A stretch of DNA of 64,000 nucleotides from Parvimonas sp015257355 (GTDB taxonomy: Bacteria > Bacillota > Clostridia > Tissierellales > Peptoniphilaceae): assembly GCF_050262165.1 (NCBI RefSeq), contig NZ_CP189844.1; one strand, written 5' to 3'. The notes beneath the pieces are model-generated. The model was not told the origin of the DNA and searched no databases. It was given only the letters and a program-made list of their open reading frames with translations. Numbering within the stretch: position 1 is the first letter of the stretch; each line of letters begins with the position of its first letter. A program made the translations under genes and the position numbers. Positions 57,053 to 64,000 of this stretch are shown here, piece after piece.

Positions 57053-59641
57053 TTAATTATTTTCATTTTTTGAAATATTTATTAAATCATTTAATATTGC
57101 AAAAGCTTCCATCGGACTAATTTTTTCTATATTAATATTATTTAAATTAGTTATTATTTTATTACTATTTATTGAATTATCTATATTTGTATTTTTGGAA
57201 ATATCTTTTTCAATCTCTATCTCTTTTCTTTCAATACTATCTAAGATAATTTTTGCGCGATTAGTTACTTCAATTGGAATACCTGCTAATTTTGCAACAG
57301 CAATTCCATAACTTTTATTTGCACCACCATCCATTATTTTTCTCAGAAATACAATTTCATCATTTTCTTTATCCTCTATAACTTGGATGTGTTTGTTTTT
57401 TACACAATTAAACATATGCTCTAAATCTATAAGTTCATGATAATGAGTAGCAAATAATGTTTTTGAATGTATTTTGTTTATAATATATTCTAAAATTGCC
57501 CAAGCAAGACTAAGCCCATCAAATGTTGAAGTTCCTCTACCTACTTCATCTAGTATTATCAAACTGTCTTTTGTTGCATGTCTTAATATATTATTAACCT
57601 CTTTCATCTCAACCATAAATGTACTTTCACCTTTATATAGATTATCAGAAGCTCCTATTCGTGTAAAGATTTTATCAACAATAGAAATATTAGCACTTTC
57701 AGCTGGAACATATGAGCCAATTTGAGCTAAAATAACAATTAAGGCTAATTGTCTAATATAAGTTGACTTACCACTCATATTTGGTCCAGTAATAATTTGT
57801 ACTAAATTATTTTTTTGTCCTATATTTAAATCATTTGGAATAAATTCGTTTGATGAATTTAAAAAACTTTCAATAACTGGGTGTCTACCATTTATTATCT
57901 CAATTATTCCATCTTTATTAATATTTGGTTTACAGTAATTATGCTTAAATGCAACAACTGAAAGTGAAAAGAGTGAATCAATAAAAGAAATAATATCTGA
58001 TAATTCTTGTAATATTTTTATATTCATCTTTATTGTATTTCTTATTGATATAAATATTTCATATTCTTTTTCAATAATATCACCCTCTGAGCCAAAAATC
58101 ATATTTTCAATAGTAGTTAACTCATCTGTTTTGTATCTATTTGCATTGGTAAGAGTTTGCTTTAATTCAAAATACTCAGGAACTAAGTTTTGATATGACT
58201 TTGTTACTTCAAAAAAATAGCCTGTTTTTTTATTATATATTAATCTTAAATTTTTTATTCCAGTATTTATTTTTTGTTCAACTTCATATTTAATTAATTT
58301 TTCTTTTCCTTGTATTTTACTATTCCTAATTTTATCTAATTCTTCATCGTATCCTATTTTTATTAAATTACCTTCTTTTAATAGTATACCAACATCTTCT
58401 TGTATTGATGAATCAATTAAATTATATATATAAGTAGTGTCAGGTATTTTTAAAGCTAAACTTGAAAATAAAGAGTTACTATTTAAAAATAGCTTTTTAA
58501 TCTTTGGAACTGCATATAAAGAATTTTTTAAATGAATTAAATCCCTAGCATTACAATTTCCAAAAGATATTTTAGAATTTATTCTTTCAATATCAGAAAT
58601 GTTACTTAATTGTTCTTCTAAGTCATTTCTTAATTGAGAATTAAAAATTAAAGTCTCAACTAAATCTTGCCTAATTTTTATCTTTTCAATTTCAACAAGT
58701 GGTTGATCTAACCATTTACTTAGTAATCTAAATCCCATTGGAGTTTTAGTAAAATTTATTACTGATAATAATGATCCATTAATATCGTTACTAAAATTAT
58801 TTTTTTTAAGTTCTAAATTAATTCTAGAATTTGCATCAATTCTAAGATAATCTGTTAATTTATATATATATAATATTTTTTTTAAGTCATTTAATTTAAC
58901 ATTAAATCTACATACATAACTATAAAAGTTGTCCACTGAGAAAAGTAAAATTTTATTATTAAGATTATCATTATAAAAATTCTTATTATTATCAATTAAA
59001 GATTTAAAATTTAAATCAATATCAACTTTAGTAATCATAATTCTAAGATTTTTAAATAATTTAATTATGCTTTTTTCAAGAGATTTTAATATATTTGAGT
59101 TAATAATAACTTCCGATGGGTTTATACGAATTACTTCTTCTTCGAGTATAGTTATTAAATTATCTCTATTCATTTCAAATATACTTGTAGAAAATATTTC
59201 ACTAGTTGAAATGTCAGAATAAGTAATACTTAAATTAGTTGAATCCATATAAATACTCATTATATAGTTATTCTTATTACCAGCTATTTCATCAAATTCA
59301 TCAATTGTACCTGGTGTAACTAATTTAATAACTTCTCTCTTAACAATACCTTTTGCAAGTTTTGGATCTTGAACTTGTTCACATATAGCTACCTTAAATC
59401 CTTCAGATACTAACTTATATAAGTAAGGTTTAACAACATGATGAGGAATTCCACACATTGGCGCAGTATTTCCACCGCCGCAATCTCTTTTTGTTAGAGC
59501 TAAATCTAATATTTTTGAAACTACTTTTGCATCTTCAAAAAACATTTCATAAAAGTCACCTAGCCTATAAAAAATTATACAATCATTATAATTAGACTTA
59601 ACTTCTAGATATTGTTTAATCATTGGTGTAAAATCACTCAT
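57053..59641 (-). CDS. mutS: DNA mismatch repair protein MutS
   Basis: Mismatch-recognition ATPase, 862 residues. N-terminal mismatch-binding motif includes FYRLGDFYEMFFEDA with the Phe-x-Glu wedge. Then connector, core and clamp domains, ATPase with GPNMSGKSTYIRQ, EMKEVNNIL, DEVGRGTSTFDGLSLAWAI and ATHYHELI, and a C-terminal helical end (SPMEAFAILNDL). No frame break. Its start follows miaB by eleven bases. Confidence 0.96.
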   Translation of the reverse strand: MSDFTPMIKQYLEVKSNYNDCIIFYRLGDFYEMFFEDAKVVSKILDLALTKRDCGGGNTAPMCGIPHHVVKPYLYKLVSEGFKVAICEQVQDPKLAKGIVKREVIKLVTPGTIDEFDEIAGNKNNYIMSIYMDSTNLSITYSDISTSEIFSTSIFEMNRDNLITILEEEVIRINPSEVIINSNILKSLEKSIIKLFKNLRIMITKVDIDLNFKSLIDNNKNFYNDNLNNKILLFSVDNFYSYVCRFNVKLNDLKKILYIYKLTDYLRIDANSRINLELKKNNFSNDINGSLLSVINFTKTPMGFRLLSKWLDQPLVEIEKIKIRQDLVETLIFNSQLRNDLEEQLSNISDIERINSKISFGNCNARDLIHLKNSLYAVPKIKKLFLNSNSLFSSLALKIPDTTYIYNLIDSSIQEDVGILLKEGNLIKIGYDEELDKIRNSKIQGKEKLIKYEVEQKINTGIKNLRLIYNKKTGYFFEVTKSYQNLVPEYFELKQTLTNANRYKTDELTTIENMIFGSEGDIIEKEYEIFISIRNTIKMNIKILQELSDIISFIDSLFSLSVVAFKHNYCKPNINKDGIIEIINGRHPVIESFLNSSNEFIPNDLNIGQKNNLVQIITGPNMSGKSTYIRQLALIVILAQIGSYVPAESANISIVDKIFTRIGASDNLYKGESTFMVEMKEVNNILRHATKDSLIILDEVGRGTSTFDGLSLAWAILEYIINKIHSKTLFATHYHELIDLEHMFNCVKNKHIQVIEDKENDEIVFLRKIMDGGANKSYGIAVAKLAGIPIEVTNRAKIILDSIERKEIEIEKDISKNTNIDNSINSNKIITNLNNINIEKISPMEAFAILNDLINISKNENN

Positions 59642-59652
59642 AATTACTCCTT

Positions 59653-60978
59653 CTAAACTAATTCTCCTTCAAGTGCAAATGAATTATGTCCAGTTATTTT
59701 TACATTAACTAATTGTCCAATATTTCTCTTTCCACCTTTAAAATGTACTAATTTATATCCTCTTGTTCTTCCAGTAAGAATTTCTGAATTATTCTTACTT
59801 ATACCCTCAACTAACACTTCGTATGTTTTACCAACACACTCTTTATTTTTTTTGTAAAATATATCGTACATGGTATCAATAAGTCGTTGAAATCTCTCCT
59901 GCTTAATATCATGTGGTATTTGATTATTCATTTCGGCAGCTTTTGTACCTTTTCTTATTGAATATAAAAAAGTAAACCCTTGGTCATATTCAACATTTTC
60001 AACTAAACTTAAAGTATCATTAAAGTCTTCTTCAGTTTCACCTGGAAATCCTACTATAATATCTGTAGAAAGTGTAATATTAGGTACCTTTTCCTTTAAT
60101 TTTCTGATTAGATCTAAATAATGCTCTCTAGTATAAACTCTATGCATATCTTTTAGTATTCTATTACTTCCAGATTGAAAAGGTAAGTGTATATTTTCAC
60201 AAACTTTATCTAGATTAGCAATTGCTTCTATTAACTCATCTGAGCAATCTTTTGGATGACTTGTTAAAAATCTTATTCTTTCAATACCTTCAACTTCATT
60301 TACCATTTTTAACAATTCTGGAAATGAAACTTTTGGTCTTAATGTTTTTCCATATGAATTAACATTTTGTCCTAATAATGTTATTTCTTTATATCCTTTA
60401 TTAGCTAATTCTTTTATTTCATTAATAATACTTTCAGGAGTTCTGCTAATTTCTTTTCCTCTTGCATATGGGACTATACAAAAAGTACAATAATTATTAC
60501 ATCCTGTCATTATATTAACATATGCAATAAATGGGTGTTCTCTATTTATTGGAGTATCATCATCCAATATATCTTCTTCTTCAATATCTACAATTACCTC
60601 TCCCGTGCTTCTATGCCTTGATATAAGAGAAGGTAATCTCGAAATATTCTTTGTACCAAAAATTATATCTACATGTTTATATTTAGAAATTATTGTTGCT
60701 CTAGCATCTCCTGTTTGCATCATACAACCACAAACTGCGATTATCATTTCAGGCTTTTTTCTCTTTAAATTTTTTAGTGCACCTAATTGTCCATAAACTT
60801 TTAATTCTGCATTTTCTCTTACTAAACACGTATTATAAATAATAAAATCAGATTTTTCTATATCATTTTCTTTTTCATAACCTAAATTTTCAAGCAAATA
60901 AGATATTTTTTCTGAATCATGATGATTCATTTGACAACCATAAGTTATAATTGTATATTTTTTATTCAAAAAATTCAC
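59653..60978 (-). CDS. miaB: tRNA-2-methylthio-N6-dimethylallyladenosine synthase
   Basis: Radical SAM methylthiotransferase acting on i6A37 made by MiaA. 441 residues: N-terminal UPF0004 domain with its three Cys (TYGCQMNHHDSEK, NTCLVRENA, GCMMQT), radical SAM cluster CNNYCTFCIVPYARG, and a C-terminal TRAM domain (KTYEVLVEG). ATG 60978, three bases from smpB. Confidence 0.95.
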   Translation of the reverse strand: MNFLNKKYTIITYGCQMNHHDSEKISYLLENLGYEKENDIEKSDFIIYNTCLVRENAELKVYGQLGALKNLKRKKPEMIIAVCGCMMQTGDARATIISKYKHVDIIFGTKNISRLPSLISRHRSTGEVIVDIEEEDILDDDTPINREHPFIAYVNIMTGCNNYCTFCIVPYARGKEISRTPESIINEIKELANKGYKEITLLGQNVNSYGKTLRPKVSFPELLKMVNEVEGIERIRFLTSHPKDCSDELIEAIANLDKVCENIHLPFQSGSNRILKDMHRVYTREHYLDLIRKLKEKVPNITLSTDIIVGFPGETEEDFNDTLSLVENVEYDQGFTFLYSIRKGTKAAEMNNQIPHDIKQERFQRLIDTMYDIFYKKNKECVGKTYEVLVEGISKNNSEILTGRTRGYKLVHFKGGKRNIGQLVNVKITGHNSFALEGELV

Positions 60979-60980
60979 CT

Positions 60981-61448
60981 CTATTTATATTTGTTTTTTA
61001 ACGCAAATTGAATGTTTCTTTCGTGTTCTTTTTCAAGCATACTATCCCTCTTATCATAATTTTTCTTACCACGAGCAAGTGCAATATCTAGTTTTATCCA
61101 ACCATTTTTTATATGCACATTTAATGGTATTAATGAATATCCTTTTTCCTTAGTTTGACCAATAAATTTATTTATTTCTCGCTTATTTAATAGTAATTTT
61201 CTTTCTCTTGTAGGTTCTAAATTAAAAATATTTCCATGGTCATAAGGTGTTATATTCATTCCATAAATATATACTTCTGCTTTTTTTATTAAGCAATAAC
61301 TTTCCTTTATAGAAACTTTTCCTTGTCTTATACTTTTAACTTCAGTTCCTGCTAAAGAAATTCCTGCTTCTATAATATTTTCTATAAAGTAATCATGTCT
61401 TGCTTTTTTATTGTTAGCAATTGTCTTTATAGTAGTTCTATCTCTCAT
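60981..61448 (-). CDS. smpB: SsrA-binding protein SmpB
   Basis: tmRNA partner for ribosome rescue, 155 residues. The OB-fold core has NNKKARHDYFIENIIEAGI, GTEVKSIRQGKVSIKESY and LLLNKREINKFIG; the C-terminal tail is basic. No ssrA gene was seen in the window. Confidence 0.95.
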   Translation of the reverse strand: MRDRTTIKTIANNKKARHDYFIENIIEAGISLAGTEVKSIRQGKVSIKESYCLIKKAEVYIYGMNITPYDHGNIFNLEPTRERKLLLNKREINKFIGQTKEKGYSLIPLNVHIKNGWIKLDIALARGKKNYDKRDSMLEKEHERNIQFALKNKYK

Positions 61449-61452
61449 TTTA

Positions 61453-63555
61453 TCACCTATTTAAATAAAAATATATTTCATTGCTAATTTCATTAACTTT
61501 AGCTACTATTATTTCAATTTCCATACCAATATCAAATACATTTCGACTTCTCTTTCCAACAGCAGTCAATGTTTCTTCATTAAATTCATAATAATCATCT
61601 GTAATATCTTCATATTTAATAAGACCTTCCACTGTGTTATCTAATTGTACAAAAATTCCAAATGATGTTACTGAAACAATAATTCCATTAAAAACTTGTC
61701 CAATCTTATTTTTCATATATTCAACTTTTTTGATATCCTCTAGTTTCCTCTCAGCATCTATAGCCATTATTTCTGTATCATTGATATGATTAGATGTTAT
61801 ATCTAAATAATCTAAATAATTTTTTGCTATTTCATTATTAGCATGTAAATAATTTTTTAATGTTCTATGAACCGTTAAATCCGCATATCTTCTAATAGGA
61901 GAAGTAAAATGACAATATAAAAAAGTTGCTAATCCAAAATGAATATCAATATTTGAAGAATATTGGGCCTTTGACATTGATCGTAAGATAGTATAGTTTA
62001 CAAAACTTGATTTATTAGTATCCTTAAACTTATCAATTATATTACTTAAAAATTTTGATGTAAATTGATCAATAGATTGAATATTTACATTTAAATGTCT
62101 TAAATAATTTTTTAGAATTTCTAGCTTTTCTTCAGTTGGTTTTGGATGAAGTCTATATATTATTGGAATATCCTCATCTCCAAAATGTTTACCAACAACT
62201 TCATTTGTACAAATCATAAAAGATTCTATTATCCTATTAGCTATACCATTTATTTTTCTAGATATATTTTCAACTTCGTCATCTTTATTAAATGATATAT
62301 CAATCTCTGGTAATTCAAAGTCTAATGTACCTCTATTTTTTCTTTTAATAGTAAGTATTTCATCTAATTTTTTCATTAAATATAGTTTTTCTTTTAAAAC
62401 ATCATCTTTATAAATATTACTATTATTAGCAGTATTATCTAAAAACAATGATACATCGTCATATACTAATCTATAATCACTATTTATAACTGACTCGTAG
62501 AATTTATAATCTTTTACTAATCCAGAATTACTTATTGTCATTTTAACTGTAATAGCAAGTTTATCAGTATTTGGATTTAAAGAACAAAGGTGATTAGATA
62601 ATAATTCAGGCAACATAGGTACAACATAATCAAATAAATATACACTATTCCCTCTTTTGTAGGCTTCTCTATCTAATTTACTATCTTTTTTTACAAAATG
62701 GGATACATCTGCAATATGAACATACAGTATAAAATCATTATCTTTTTTTTCAATTGAAATTGCATCATCAAAATCTTTTGAGTCTTTACCATCAATTGTA
62801 ACAGTAAATAATTTTCTAAAATCAACTCTATTTTTTATTTCTTTTTTTATATCAAAAACTTCTAATTCTTCTAGTTCTTTATATAATTTATTAGGAAACT
62901 TATATGGAATTCCAACTTCTTCTAAAATAGAAGCTATCTGAACATTCTTATTATTTTTATTTCCTAAAACTTCAATTATTACACCTTCTGGATTTCTCTT
63001 TTTGTCAGGATACTCAGTAATTTTACATATTACTTTGTCATCTGTTTTAGCACCATTTTTATCACCTTTTTTGATAAAAATATCATAGTTATATTTAAAA
63101 TCATCCGGAACTACAAATCCAAAATTTTTGTTTTCAGTAAAAGTTCCTATAATTATATTATTATTCCTATTTAGAACTTTTACTACCCTTCCTTCCGCTT
63201 TTCTATTTATTTCTTTATTCTTTATTATTTCTATCTCAACATCATCACTATGATTCGCGTTATTTAGCTCATTTTTTGGAATAAAAATATCGTCAATTTC
63301 ATCATCAGATACAAAAAAAGCATTACCTTTTGGTGTAAAAATAATTTTACCTTTTAATGTTTTATTTTTTTCATAAATACTATATTTATAATCATTACAT
63401 GATATTTTTTTACTCTTAAATAGAGAATCTAATACATTAAAAAAATGTTTTAAATTAGCAAAATTAATATCTAATGCAACTGCAAGTTCTTCTTTAGTTA
63501 GCGGAAAATAATTCTTTTTTTTCATAAAATTTAATATTTGTTTCTCTAAATCCAT
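61453..63555 (-). CDS. rnr: Ribonuclease R
   Basis: 3'-to-5' exoribonuclease that degrades structured RNA and works with tmRNA. 700 residues: N-terminal winged helix, cold-shock domains (GKIIFTPKGNAFFVSDDE), RNB catalytic domain with Asp residues in TIDGKDSKDFDDAISIE and YLFDYVVPMLPELLS, and a C-terminal S1 domain (VTSFGIFVQLDNTVEGLIKY). First gene of the operon to the left; ATG behind AAAGGAGAG. Confidence 0.95.
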   Translation of the reverse strand: MDLEKQILNFMKKKNYFPLTKEELAVALDINFANLKHFFNVLDSLFKSKKISCNDYKYSIYEKNKTLKGKIIFTPKGNAFFVSDDEIDDIFIPKNELNNANHSDDVEIEIIKNKEINRKAEGRVVKVLNRNNNIIIGTFTENKNFGFVVPDDFKYNYDIFIKKGDKNGAKTDDKVICKITEYPDKKRNPEGVIIEVLGNKNNKNVQIASILEEVGIPYKFPNKLYKELEELEVFDIKKEIKNRVDFRKLFTVTIDGKDSKDFDDAISIEKKDNDFILYVHIADVSHFVKKDSKLDREAYKRGNSVYLFDYVVPMLPELLSNHLCSLNPNTDKLAITVKMTISNSGLVKDYKFYESVINSDYRLVYDDVSLFLDNTANNSNIYKDDVLKEKLYLMKKLDEILTIKRKNRGTLDFELPEIDISFNKDDEVENISRKINGIANRIIESFMICTNEVVGKHFGDEDIPIIYRLHPKPTEEKLEILKNYLRHLNVNIQSIDQFTSKFLSNIIDKFKDTNKSSFVNYTILRSMSKAQYSSNIDIHFGLATFLYCHFTSPIRRYADLTVHRTLKNYLHANNEIAKNYLDYLDITSNHINDTEIMAIDAERKLEDIKKVEYMKNKIGQVFNGIIVSVTSFGIFVQLDNTVEGLIKYEDITDDYYEFNEETLTAVGKRSRNVFDIGMEIEIIVAKVNEISNEIYFYLNR

Positions 63556-63577
63556 TAAACTCTCCTTTTATAAAAGT

Positions 63578-63604
63578 AAAAAAATATAAGGTAATACCTT
63601 ATAT
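63578..63604 (-). terminator. Terminator of rnpB
   Basis: On the minus strand ATATAAGGT-ATT-ACCTTATAT, nine perfect pairs, then T7 (poly-A at 63578-63584 on the plus strand). It lies between rnpB and rnr. Confidence 0.8.
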
Positions 63605-63626
63605 TAAATTATGTATATTAAGCAAA

Positions 63627-63944
63627 ACTATAAGCCGTGTTCTGTATTTGACAATCATCTATCTAGACAAATTGTTACCAATTTGTTCAAGCAATCTACC
63701 TATGAACGTAGCGAGCAACTACAAAAGTTCAATCTTGATCTTGCACCGAATGGGGTTTACATAGCCATATAGTCCCCTATATGCTGGTAAGCTCTTACCT
63801 CACCTTTCCACCCTTACCATAAATGGCGGTATATCTCTGTTGCACTAGCCTTAGGGTCGCCCCCACTGGACGTTATCCAGCATTCTGCTCTATGGTGCAC
63901 GGACTTTCCTCGTAAATAATCACGCGATTGTCTGTCTTACTTAA
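63627..63944 (-). ncRNA. rnpB: RNase P RNA (bacterial, probably type A)
   Basis: Catalytic RNA that trims tRNA 5' leaders. Read on the minus strand, the universally conserved blocks appear in order: GAGGAAAGTCCGTGCAC (63911-63895), GAGGTAAGAGC (63801-63791) and, near the 3' end, ACAGAACACGGCTTA (63645-63631). GACAATC at the 5' side pairs with GATTGTC near the 3' end to form helix P2. Ends are estimated to within about 15 bases. The gene is noticeably richer in G+C than its surroundings, as structural RNAs are in AT-rich genomes. The promoter would lie in 63945-64000, where no strong match is seen. Confidence 0.92.
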
Positions 63945-64000
63945 TATTTTTAAAATATATTTCTTTTAAAAATGTTATTATTGTAAATAGAAATCTTTAA

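Overview
The window looks like a chromosome segment from a very AT-rich, low-GC Gram-positive anaerobe (Firmicutes). Support: housekeeping order rnc-smc-ftsY-ylxM-ffh-rpsP-khpA-rimM-trmD-rplS, an FtsK/SpoIIIE-pgsA-recA block, MutS2, RarA, ZapA, TTGACA/TATAAT-type promoters, strong AGGAGG ribosome sites, and a complete SelD-SelA-SelB selenocysteine module. A Tissierellia/Peptoniphilaceae-type organism (Parvimonas or Peptoniphilus relatives) fits best. That name is inference, not proof.

Layout: (1) 1-7.5 kb is a defence island, visibly richer in G+C than the rest: a type I restriction-modification operon hsdR-hsdM-hsdS translationally coupled to an ATPase/HNH pair that resembles Septu PtuA-PtuB, followed by a decayed gene remnant. 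(2) 7.9-12.0 kb holds an M29 aminopeptidase and a five-gene pilin/pseudopilin operon; its last two genes are frameshifted at homopolymers. (3) 12.0-16.5 kb: dut-ftsK-pgsA-recA under one promoter. (4) 16.6-19.5 kb: a two-gene unit of a DUF1015 protein and a nucleotidyltransferase-aminotransferase fusion. (5) 19.6-31.2 kb: plsX-acpP-rnc-radical SAM-smc-ftsY, then a new perfect promoter for ylxM-ffh-rpsP-khpA-rimM-trmD-rplS. (6) 31.2-33.9 kb: rarA-asnS. (7) 34.0-48.9 kb, all plus strand: comEA, selD (itself a selenoprotein with an in-frame TGA), selA, selB, an atypical response regulator, pheS-pheT, zapA, mutS2, argS and a decaying TPR gene. (8) 49.0-50.0 kb: a Xer-type recombinase. (9) 50.1-64 kb, all minus strand: efp; nth-vanW-like; and a long operon rnr-smpB-miaB-mutS-mutL-miaA-PLP lyase, preceded by the RNase P RNA gene rnpB at the right edge.

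A recurring oddity is that several genes that should be intact (smc, selB, mutL, zapA, two pseudopilins, a TPR gene) are broken by one-base indels, most often in A or T runs, while the implied full-length protein matches family length. Sequencing or assembly error is the simplest explanation, but real slippage is possible, and the mismatch-repair gene mutL both carries such breaks and lacks recognisable endonuclease motifs. Other points worth attention are the restriction-Septu composite operon, the DUF1015/fusion gene pair, the unusual prepilin processing sites and the response regulator that lacks most phosphorylation residues. No tRNA, rRNA, CRISPR array or complete insertion sequence was seen.
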